Positions 8,550-15,864 of a stretch of 64,000 nucleotides of DNA are shown piece by piece. Both the position numbers and the translations under genes were made by a program. The notes under the pieces are model-generated. The model made no database searches, had not been told where the DNA came from, and saw only the letters and a list, made by a program, of their open reading frames with translations. Numbering within the stretch: the first letter of the stretch is position 1; the number at the start of each line of letters is the position of its first letter. The stretch covers positions 3,296,306-3,360,305 of the forward strand of contig CP051244.1 in NCBI GenBank assembly GCA_017795045.1, written 5' to 3'. Source of the DNA: Allomuricauda sp. (GTDB taxonomy: Bacteria > Bacteroidota > Bacteroidia > Flavobacteriales > Flavobacteriaceae).

Positions 8550-11018
8550 TTGATCCACCTCAAGTCCATAACCGTATTTTTAGTGATGCTTTGGACGGTT
8601 ACACTCCAAGGACAAACAGCCACGGTTTTCGGTACTGTATTGGATGAAAATCACTCCCCCATACCCAATGCGAACATTGTTTCGGGAAATAACGGGACAA
8701 GCTCGGATAGCTATGGACATTACACACTTTCATTGGATGCCAGCGTGCCCCAAACCTTGATTTTCTCCCATGTAGGTTATAAAAATGTGGTGTTGGAAAA
8801 CCTGACCCTCGCTCCCAACGAGACCTTTGAACTCAATCCCGTAATGAAAACCGATGTTGTCCAAATAGCCGGGGTGGAAGTCTCCGCCTTGGGTGAAAGA
8901 ACATTGGAAGGCATCACCATAGTACCTCCAGAGTTGATACGTAACATACCAGGGGCCAATGCCGGGGTGGAAAATATCTTAAAGCTGCTCCCCGGGGTTT
9001 CTTTCAACAATGAGCTCAGTACGCAATACAACGTGAGAGGTGGCAATTTTGATGAAAATCTGGTCTATGTGAACAATATTGAGGTATACCGCCCTTTTTT
9101 GATACGTTCGGCCCAACAGGAGGGTTTGAGCTTTGTGAATAGCTATATGGTCTCCAACCTGGAGTTTTCACCCGGGGGGTTTCAAGCCAAATACGGCGAT
9201 AAACTATCCTCAGCCCTGAACATCACCTATAGGACACCAACCTCTTTTGGACTTCGGATACATGGCAGCTTTTTGGGAGGCAGCGCCACTTTGGAAACGG
9301 CATCCAAGAACAAAAAACTGACAAGTTTGACGGGTGCTCGATACAGAAACAATAGTCTATTGGTGAACAGCCAACAAACGCAAGGGAATTTTAACCCCCA
9401 TTTTTTCGATATCCAAAACTATCTCACTTATCGATTCTCCAATACGTTCCATTTAAGTTTTTTGGGCACCTTATCCATCAATGACTACCAAAATGAGCCT
9501 TCAACCCGACAAACCAATTTTGGAACCTTGAATGAACCCAGAGCCTTATCCATTTTCTACCAAGGAAAGGAGAACAGCACTTACAAAAATGCACTTGGAG
9601 CCCTTAAGGCGGAATACTTCTTGGACAACGATGTAAAACTGGAGTTCACCTCGTCGCTCTACCATACCCAAGAAGAAGAATTTTCGGATATCATTGCATC
9701 CTACGAACTGGGAGAGGTGGATACGGGTCTTGGGAATGGGGAACTGGGCGAAGCAATCAATCCAAGAGGCATTGGCTCCCAATTCAACCGGGCACGCAAC
9801 CAACTGGACGCCCTAATTTTCACTCTTTCCCACAAGGGCAAGTCCACCAAAAATGGAAATTCTTTGGAATGGGGAGTGAAATTCACCCATGAAGATGTGC
9901 GTGACCAACTTAGGGAAGCTGAATTTATCGATTCAGCTGGTTTTATCATACGCCCCTCCGAACCCCCGATCATCAACAACCAGCCCGAAGAACCCTTCAC
10001 AGTCGATATCTTACCTTACGAAAGTGCACGTGCCACCAATTTTGTAAAGACAGACCGATTTTCTGCCTATTTGCAATATACCCACCAAATGGAATGGAAC
10101 CGTCACCAACTATATTTTAACTTAGGGGCAAGGGCCCAGCATTGGAGCTTGAGCGGGGAGGGCATCAACAACAATTCCCAAGTTATTTTCAGTCCCAGAG
10201 GTCAGGTTTCCATCAAACCAAATTGGAACAAAGAGGTCCTGTTCCGATTTGCAATGGGCAGCTACCAACAACCACCTTTCTATAGGGAGCTCAGGGATAT
10301 CACAGGACAGGTGAATCCCGAGGTTAAAGCGCAGAAGTCCATCCACTATGTACTGGGAAGCGAATACCACATACAGCTTTGGGATAGACCCTTCACCTTG
10401 ATAGGGGAAGCCTATTACAAGGACTTGAAAAATGTAAATCCATACACTGTGGAGGATGTTCGGGTGCGCTATGCCGCCCAAAACAACGCAACGGCATTTG
10501 CCCAAGGTCTAGATCTAAGACTTACTGGGGCTTTTGTTCCGGGGACCCAATCATGGGTAAGCGTGGGATACCTACAGACCAAGGAAAATATTGAACATCG
10601 CGGATATATTTCCAGACCTACGGACCAACGTCTAAAGTTTGCCATGCTTTTCCAGGATTACATGCCCAGTATACCCAATCTTAGACTCTCCCTGAACCTT
10701 GTCTACAACACGGGAGTGCCCGGAGGTTCCCCCAACAACGCGGACCCTTACATTTTTCAGAATAGATTAAGAGATTATAGAAGGGCCGATATGGGAATTT
10801 CCTATATTTTTGCAGACGAAAAAAACAAACATCCTAAAGGACATTGGCTCCACAAGTTCAAGGAGTTCAGCGTTGGTTTTGAAATTTTCAATGTGTTCAA
10901 CAACCAAAATTCCATAACCAATACTTGGGTGAGGGACGTAGATTCCCATAGGCAATTTGCCGTACCCAATTACCTGACAAGCCGGGTCCTCAATCTCAAA
11001 TTTGAGATGCGATTTTAA
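8550..11018 (+). CDS. TonB-dependent receptor with carboxypeptidase-like N-terminal domain
   Basis: This 822-residue outer-membrane receptor has a signal sequence ending at LQGQT and a CarboxypepD_reg-like beta-sandwich (about residues 24-105, GTVLDENHSPIPNANIV). The plug (YNVRGGNFDENLVYVNNIEV) and a 22-strand-type barrel ending in the aromatic residue of LNLKFEMRF follow. The ligand is unknown. There is no SusD partner, so it is not a classic polysaccharide utilisation pair. The start is TTG, because the first ATG (8586) would cut the signal peptide. The stop abuts the ATG of the next gene. Confidence 0.9.
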   Translation: MIHLKSITVFLVMLWTVTLQGQTATVFGTVLDENHSPIPNANIVSGNNGTSSDSYGHYTLSLDASVPQTLIFSHVGYKNVVLENLTLAPNETFELNPVMKTDVVQIAGVEVSALGERTLEGITIVPPELIRNIPGANAGVENILKLLPGVSFNNELSTQYNVRGGNFDENLVYVNNIEVYRPFLIRSAQQEGLSFVNSYMVSNLEFSPGGFQAKYGDKLSSALNITYRTPTSFGLRIHGSFLGGSATLETASKNKKLTSLTGARYRNNSLLVNSQQTQGNFNPHFFDIQNYLTYRFSNTFHLSFLGTLSINDYQNEPSTRQTNFGTLNEPRALSIFYQGKENSTYKNALGALKAEYFLDNDVKLEFTSSLYHTQEEEFSDIIASYELGEVDTGLGNGELGEAINPRGIGSQFNRARNQLDALIFTLSHKGKSTKNGNSLEWGVKFTHEDVRDQLREAEFIDSAGFIIRPSEPPIINNQPEEPFTVDILPYESARATNFVKTDRFSAYLQYTHQMEWNRHQLYFNLGARAQHWSLSGEGINNNSQVIFSPRGQVSIKPNWNKEVLFRFAMGSYQQPPFYRELRDITGQVNPEVKAQKSIHYVLGSEYHIQLWDRPFTLIGEAYYKDLKNVNPYTVEDVRVRYAAQNNATAFAQGLDLRLTGAFVPGTQSWVSVGYLQTKENIEHRGYISRPTDQRLKFAMLFQDYMPSIPNLRLSLNLVYNTGVPGGSPNNADPYIFQNRLRDYRRADMGISYIFADEKNKHPKGHWLHKFKEFSVGFEIFNVFNNQNSITNTWVRDVDSHRQFAVPNYLTSRVLNLKFEMRF

Positions 11019-11027
11019 ATGCAACTG

Positions 11028-11678
11028 ATGAAAAAAATCCTTCCTCTTATCGTGTTTTTCACCGTTTCCTTGGCAATGGCCCAGAAGAACATCTATGAGA
11101 ACATAAAGTTTGACGAACTCACCGAAGACCATCGTGTGCTGGCCATCATCCCCTTTATTGCCCATTTGGAGCTCAAGGAAGCTGTGGATCGTGATGAACT
11201 AAAAACATTGGCCCAGAGGGAAGGGTATGCGGTACAGAATGCCTTGGAAACCTATTTTTCGAAACGGAAAAAACGGAAAAAGTTCAATGTAGACTTTCAA
11301 AATGTGGCCAATACCAATGCCATTCTTGCCCAAAACGGCATCGACTACAACAATCTTGACATCCATACCACCCAGGAGCTGTGCGACATTCTCAAAGTGG
11401 ATGGCATCATCAGCGGCAACCTCAACCTTAATATTCTGTTATCCGAAGGTGTGCCCACTAATTTCAGTCTCTTGGACTACTTCAGTGGAGATGCCAATTA
11501 TGGTAGGATCGGGGTGAAGATAAGCGATGGCGAAACTGGGAAGCTGCTGTGGAAATACGAAAACGAAATCACCAAAAAAACAGGCAAGAACACCACGGAA
11601 CTCATTGATAAGATGATGAAGACCGCTTCGCGAAAATTCCCTTACGACAAAGAAAAGAAGCGCAAAAGCAAAGGATGA
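11028..11678 (+). CDS. Secreted conserved hypothetical protein
   Basis: This protein of about 216 residues has a signal peptide (KKILPLIVFFTVSLAMAQ). The mature part has a pattern weakly like lipoproteins and curli-assembly-type proteins that bind outer-membrane complexes: an 'AIIPF' strand, helices with ALETYF, then CDILKVDGIISGNLN and ISDGETGKLLWKYENE. I cannot name the family with confidence. A start 9 nt upstream (11019) directly abuts the TonB receptor stop. Its stop abuts that of the convergent cysteine desulfurase gene. Co-transcription with the receptor suggests an envelope role. Confidence 0.75.
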   Translation: MKKILPLIVFFTVSLAMAQKNIYENIKFDELTEDHRVLAIIPFIAHLELKEAVDRDELKTLAQREGYAVQNALETYFSKRKKRKKFNVDFQNVANTNAILAQNGIDYNNLDIHTTQELCDILKVDGIISGNLNLNILLSEGVPTNFSLLDYFSGDANYGRIGVKISDGETGKLLWKYENEITKKTGKNTTELIDKMMKTASRKFPYDKEKKRKSKG

Positions 11679-12827
11679 TCAACTCTCGGCGAACTCTCTG
11701 AGCACGTCTATGGTATAATCCAACTCTTCCTTGGTGTTATATTTAGAGAAGGAAAAGCGCAGAGAAGGCTTTTCCAGTTCCGCATCAGAAAGAATTTCTG
11801 TAAGTACATGCGAGCCCAAATTGCTCCCGGACTGACAGGCACTTCCTTTGGAACAGGCAATCCCCTTCATATCCAAATGGAACAACAACATTAACCCCTT
11901 CTGTTTGTCAAAGGGCAAACGTACATTCACCAAGGTATAGGTACTTTTTTCCATATCCCCGGAAAGCCCGTTGAAAATGGCATCGGGAATTTCTTGCCGT
12001 GTCTTTTCTATAAAATATTGTTTCAGCTCTTTGACCAATTGGGTTTCTTCTTCCAAATTTTCATAGGCTTTTACAAAAGCCTCTTCCAAGCCAACAATAT
12101 TATGAAAAGGTTCGGTCCCCGCCCTATGCCCACGTTCTTGGGAACCGCCAAAAATCATTGGTTTCAATCCCGAGTTTTTTCGGATAAAGGCAAACCCTAT
12201 CCCCTTTGGGCCATGAAATTTATGGGCGGCAGCGGTCATAAAGTCAATGGAAACGGTTTGCACATCCCAAGGATAATGGCCAATGGATTGTACGGTATCG
12301 GAATGAAAAAGCGCGCCATGCTCTTTACATAGGGCACCAATGGCCTCTATATCAATAATATTTCCTATCTCGTTGTTGACATGCATTAAACTGACCAACT
12401 TTTTGGATTCATCCTGTTTCAAAAGACGTTCCAGATGGTCCATTTTAGGATTGCCCACCTCATCCAAGTCCACATACGCCACGGTAATACCATACTCTTT
12501 TTCCAATTCTTCCGCGGTGTGGAGCACTGCATGATGTTCTATTTTGGAAGTGATGATGGTTTTGACGCCCAAATCCCTTACGGCACACCGCAAAATCATA
12601 TTGTCGGCTTCCGTTCCTCCCGATGTAAATATAATCTCCGAGGGTTGGGCGTTCAAGGTTTTGGCAATGGTCTTACGAGCCTTTTCCACAGCGGTCTTGG
12701 CCGATCTACCGTAACTATGGGTAGAGGACGGATTGCCGTAAAATTGGGCAAGTGCTTCTTGCATCCGTGCAATTACCTCATCCCTTACCTGTGTTGTGGC
12801 AGCGTTGTCCAGGTATACTTTTTGCAT
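11679..12827 (-). CDS. Cysteine desulfurase (NifS/IscS family)
   Basis: This 382-residue PLP enzyme takes sulfur from cysteine for Fe-S clusters or thio-modified tRNA. The PLP lysine is K203 in AAAHKFHGPKG, and the catalytic cysteine is C331 in SKGSACQSGS. The YLDNAATT start and the SGGTEADN loop are present. The long active-site loop with Cys marks group I (IscS/NifS). No scaffold gene lies nearby, so the specific sulfur acceptor is open. Confidence 0.92.
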   Translation of the reverse strand: MQKVYLDNAATTQVRDEVIARMQEALAQFYGNPSSTHSYGRSAKTAVEKARKTIAKTLNAQPSEIIFTSGGTEADNMILRCAVRDLGVKTIITSKIEHHAVLHTAEELEKEYGITVAYVDLDEVGNPKMDHLERLLKQDESKKLVSLMHVNNEIGNIIDIEAIGALCKEHGALFHSDTVQSIGHYPWDVQTVSIDFMTAAAHKFHGPKGIGFAFIRKNSGLKPMIFGGSQERGHRAGTEPFHNIVGLEEAFVKAYENLEEETQLVKELKQYFIEKTRQEIPDAIFNGLSGDMEKSTYTLVNVRLPFDKQKGLMLLFHLDMKGIACSKGSACQSGSNLGSHVLTEILSDAELEKPSLRFSFSKYNTKEELDYTIDVLREFAES

Positions 12828-12900
12828 AGTCCAGTTGTCAAGTTAAGTGGGTCAAAAATAGGGGAAATAAAGTTAATTTCTTTTAAAGTAAATCTTAGGT

Positions 12901-12933
12901 TTGGGGTATTATATTGGAATTGCTTTAAATTTG
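12901..12933 (+). promoter_or_regulatory. Promoter of the duplicated lipoprotein gene
   Basis: TTG at 12901-12903 and a perfect TAnnTTTG (TAAATTTG, 12926-12933) are separated by 22 bp. The ATG lies only 4 bp after the -7 element, so the transcript may begin at or near the start codon. Confidence 0.55.
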
Positions 12934-12937
12934 GCGC

Positions 12938-13912
12938 ATGAGAAAACTTTTCTTTTTAGGTGTTTGTCTTACCATGCTTTGGTCTTGTAGCGATGGTGAT
13001 CTGCAAATCGAGACTATTGATTTTGATGAAGGCTCCATCCAGTTCTGTTCGGGCCAAGAGGATATTGAAACCACATTGTTCTTTAAAATTAATACCAGTG
13101 AGGCACTGATCTTGGATCTTCAGTCCAACCTTATAAAAAATGAACCTTCCCAAAGTCCCATTACCAGCAGCATAGGCAGTCAATCTAGCTTGACCTACCG
13201 TTTTTTTTCCGGAGAGGTGGCCAGTTCCTATTTCTGCAGTGAAATCCCTCCGGCCTCGCCTACGGTCATTGAAGAAATCAATGCAACCGATGGGGTGGTC
13301 CAAATCATAAGTACTTTGGATACGGTGACCCGATCCACCAAAACCTACAACCACGTCTTTACCATCACCGAGGTTGTATTGACCAATGGGGCCAATGAAA
13401 GTATCATAGATCAAACCGGGATAGATTTCGGAGATTACGAGACCACTGTGGAGAGTAGTGTTGGGCTTATATTTACCAACTTTGAAGATGTTTCCATCAA
13501 CTCCTGCGGGGTTTCCAATGACCAAATTGTATTATCAAAGGTTCTTAAAGACGAGTTCCTCTCTTTGACCATGCCTGTTGCTTTATTGGAAAATGCTGAA
13601 ACAGGGGACACTCCCAGGGAAATGGACTTATCCGAAACCATAGTGTTCAGGAACGGTATTTCGGGTTCCATTTTGTCTTTGGAAACCGTTTGCTCCGGAA
13701 TTGATGCATCAGAACTTAAAAATGAATTTTCCACTACGGAAGGCAAGATATCGGTAACCACCACCGCATCCGAACCTGATGAAAATAGCATAGTGACTTA
13801 CACACATACCATTTCATTGACTGATTTTGTGCTTCAGGATATGAACGGTTCAAGTGCAGGTACATTTGAGGAGGCCTATGTTTTTGGTACGTTTACCACT
13901 ACCTCTGAATAG
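12938..13912 (+). CDS. Putative lipoprotein with internal duplication
   Basis: This 324-residue exported protein has a lipoprotein signal (LTMLWSCSDGD, lipid Cys at 17). The mature part appears to contain two related units of about 150 residues. Each starts with a Cys-containing strand (SIQFCSGQED; SINSCGVSND), has a Ser/Thr-rich middle, and ends in a similar stretch (TYNHVFTITEVVLTNG; TYTHTISLTDFVLQDM). The function is unknown; it is probably surface-exposed or periplasmic and beta-rich. It stands alone and is convergent with the Smr-domain gene (1 bp between stops). Confidence 0.8.
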   Translation: MRKLFFLGVCLTMLWSCSDGDLQIETIDFDEGSIQFCSGQEDIETTLFFKINTSEALILDLQSNLIKNEPSQSPITSSIGSQSSLTYRFFSGEVASSYFCSEIPPASPTVIEEINATDGVVQIISTLDTVTRSTKTYNHVFTITEVVLTNGANESIIDQTGIDFGDYETTVESSVGLIFTNFEDVSINSCGVSNDQIVLSKVLKDEFLSLTMPVALLENAETGDTPREMDLSETIVFRNGISGSILSLETVCSGIDASELKNEFSTTEGKISVTTTASEPDENSIVTYTHTISLTDFVLQDMNGSSAGTFEEAYVFGTFTTTSE

Positions 13913-13913
13913 C

Positions 13914-14465
13914 CTAACCATTTTGAAAAATATAGACCTCAGTGGCACCGAGTCCATATTTTTGGTAGTCGGCATCATAACACTTGATGTTATCGTACTT
14001 GTTGAAAAGGTAGTACAGTTCTTCTTTTAAAATGCCCTCGCCCACCCCGTGGATAAAAACCACTTTCTGTATCCGCTTGGAAATGGCAAAATCCAACTGT
14101 CTTTTGGCTGTTTCCAATTGTAAGTTGAGCATATCAAACTTTTCAAGGCCCTTGGTCGATTTTACCAATTGATGAATGTGTAGATCCACTTCCATTTTTG
14201 GCGCATTTCGTTGTTTGGGCTTTGTGGTTGGGGCCGTTTTCCTTTTGGGCAGTTCTTTTTCCTTTTTCACTTGCGACACCTCAAAATTGGAAACCCTGAT
14301 ATCCCCAGATATTTTCACCAACTCCGTAATGGGAAACTGCATGGGAAAACCTTCGGGGGTAACAATGGTTGCCGTATTGTCCGAAATAGCTTCCACCTTT
14401 CCGGAAATGGCCTCGTCCAAGACCTCTACCCTATCTCCAATCGTAATACCCTCTCTATGACCCAT
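13914..14465 (-). CDS. Smr domain-containing protein (DUF2027 type)
   Basis: This 183-residue cytoplasmic protein has an N-terminal KOW/SH3-like barrel (GITIGDRVEVLDEAISGKVEAI), a basic Pro/Lys linker, and a C-terminal Smr domain. The Smr domain carries VDLHIHQL and the glycine-rich VVFIHGVGEGILKEEL. Smr domains nick DNA or RNA, or act with MutS2; no mutS2 is present here. The exact role is unknown. Divergent from the DUF2752 gene with 72 bp between starts. Confidence 0.88.
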   Translation of the reverse strand: MGHREGITIGDRVEVLDEAISGKVEAISDNTATIVTPEGFPMQFPITELVKISGDIRVSNFEVSQVKKEKELPKRKTAPTTKPKQRNAPKMEVDLHIHQLVKSTKGLEKFDMLNLQLETAKRQLDFAISKRIQKVVFIHGVGEGILKEELYYLFNKYDNIKCYDADYQKYGLGATEVYIFQNG

Positions 14466-14537
14466 CTTAAAAAAATGCCAAAAAAGTTAATCCCATAAGC
14501 AAAAATAATAGTATTTTTCTTGACCTTTATAGCGGTC

Positions 14538-14846
14538 ATGAACCTATCATTAACCATTCAAGCACTTCGTTTAAACGATTATATGTTGCCTTGCCTCAAC
14601 AAGGAGCTGCTCGGATTGGATTGTCCAGGTTGTGGCCTACAACGCTCCGTTTTACTATTATTTAATGGAGAACTTTGGGCTGCTTTTAAAATGTATCCCG
14701 CTTTGTTCACGTTACTACCATTATTTGTGGTATTGATCGGTGGCGAAGTATTTAATATGAAGTATAGTAACCGTTTGGTCATTGGGCTCAGTATTGCAAG
14801 TGTTGGCCTGATATTGATCAATTACACCATAAAACTGATATTCTAA
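14538..14846 (+). CDS. DUF2752 membrane protein, first copy
   Basis: This small inner-membrane protein (102 residues) has the DUF2752 signature CPGCGLQR (Cys 29 and 32) at the membrane interface before an amphipathic turn. Two hydrophobic helices follow (LFTLLPLFVVLIGG and LVIGLSIASVGLILINYTI). The Cys pair suggests metal or redox chemistry, but the function is unknown. The frame extends to a TTG at 14520; the ATG at 14538 is the better start. It is the first of four small membrane-protein genes that end with another DUF2752 gene. Confidence 0.8.
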   Translation: MNLSLTIQALRLNDYMLPCLNKELLGLDCPGCGLQRSVLLLFNGELWAAFKMYPALFTLLPLFVVLIGGEVFNMKYSNRLVIGLSIASVGLILINYTIKLIF

Positions 14847-14857
14847 AACTTTAAATC

Positions 14858-15181
14858 ATGGAACAAAAAAAATTACCCAACGTTACCTTGGCCTTGGTTT
14901 TGGCCATTTTATCCTTGCTGTGCTGCTGCTTTGGAGGAGCACCCGGACTAATTTTGGCGGCCATTGCTTTCTTCTTGGTCAAGAAAGATGAAAAGTCCTA
15001 TGCCGAGAATCCAGAGGAATACTCCAACTATAGCACCTTAAAAACGGTCAAGATCCTTGCCATCATAGGAATGGTACTAGGTCTACTTTATCTCATCTAC
15101 ACCTTCTGGTCAATCAACCAAATGGGCGGCTGGGATGGCTATATGGAACGGGTAAATCAAATGATGGAACAATACCAATAA
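14858..15181 (+). CDS. CCC-motif (DUF4190-like) membrane protein
   Basis: This 107-residue protein has two hydrophobic helices, the first carrying three Cys in a row (LSLLCCCFGGAPGLILAAIAFF). A polar loop with KKDEKSYAENPEEYSNY follows, then the second helix (VKILAIIGMVLGLLYLIYTFW) and a Met/Gln-rich tail. The layout resembles the CD225 protein encoded next to it and DUF4190 proteins. The function is unknown. It starts 11 bp after the DUF2752 gene. Confidence 0.75.
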   Translation: MEQKKLPNVTLALVLAILSLLCCCFGGAPGLILAAIAFFLVKKDEKSYAENPEEYSNYSTLKTVKILAIIGMVLGLLYLIYTFWSINQMGGWDGYMERVNQMMEQYQ

Positions 15182-15197
15182 ATAATTAATCTTAACA

Positions 15198-15485
15198 ATG
15201 GAGAATAACCAAAACATGCCGGCTAAACCAAACAATTATATGGTTTTGGCCATCTTAAGTACTATTTTCTGCTGCATTGCAACGGGAATTGCCAGTATCA
15301 TTTATGCATCCAAAGTAAATGAATGCTACGCCAGAGGTGAATACGAAGAAGCGGAAAAAGCTTCAAAGAATGCAAAGATGTGGGCCTTTATCGGAATCGG
15401 GGTTTCCGCCCTGGTCTGGATTATCTACATCGCCTTTTTTGGATTTGCCTTTTTAGGAGCCCTGTCCAATGCGGGTAGCTACTAA
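15198..15485 (+). CDS. CD225/dispanin family membrane protein
   Basis: This 95-residue protein has the dispanin pattern: a short Pro/Asn-rich N-terminus and a re-entrant or first helix with a Cys pair (MVLAILSTIFCCIATGIASIIYA). The conserved loop SKVNECYARGEYEEAEKASKNAKMW and a second helix follow. Eukaryotic members are the IFITM proteins that block viral membrane fusion; the role in bacteria is not known. It overlaps the next DUF2752 gene by 17 bp. Confidence 0.85.
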   Translation: MENNQNMPAKPNNYMVLAILSTIFCCIATGIASIIYASKVNECYARGEYEEAEKASKNAKMWAFIGIGVSALVWIIYIAFFGFAFLGALSNAGSY

Positions 15486-15864
15486 AAAAACATTATTAGT
15501 AGGTTTGGGAGTATTGTCCATCGGGGCAATACTCCTTTACTTTTCATTCAATCCGGAAAATGGGCTACTATTTCCCAAATGTCCCATACATGAATACTTG
15601 GGGATATATTGTTCCGGCTGCGGAAGCCAAAGGGCCATTCATGACCTGTTGCATTTGCGTATTGGGGATGCCGTGAGCCACAATATTCTGATATTGCCCG
15701 CACTGTTTGTGCTCGCACAACACTTTCTTGTAAAATTTGGAATTCTTAACGGGAAAAGTCTATTGAATTATCGATATGCCCCTTTGGTATTATTGGCCAT
15801 TGTATTGCTTTATATGGTGCTCCGAAACTTAAAAGCTGAACCTTTTGCATATTTGGCCCCTTAG
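15469..15864 (+). CDS. DUF2752 membrane protein, second copy
   Basis: This 131-residue membrane protein has the DUF2752 signature CSGCGSQR (Cys 48 and 51), an N-terminal helix (LLVGLGVLSIGAILLYFSF) and two further helices. It is diverged from the first copy but keeps both Cys and the Arg. Its start lies inside the dispanin gene, which suggests coupled translation. It is convergent with recQ and overlaps its stop by 4 bp. Confidence 0.82.
   Translation: MRVATKKTLLVGLGVLSIGAILLYFSFNPENGLLFPKCPIHEYLGIYCSGCGSQRAIHDLLHLRIGDAVSHNILILPALFVLAQHFLVKFGILNGKSLLNYRYAPLVLLAIVLLYMVLRNLKAEPFAYLAP

Noticed and set aside
8550-11018. SusC/SusD polysaccharide utilisation locus around the TonB receptor
   Set aside because: No SusD-like gene or glycoside hydrolase is adjacent; the neighbours are an M23 peptidase and a small secreted protein.
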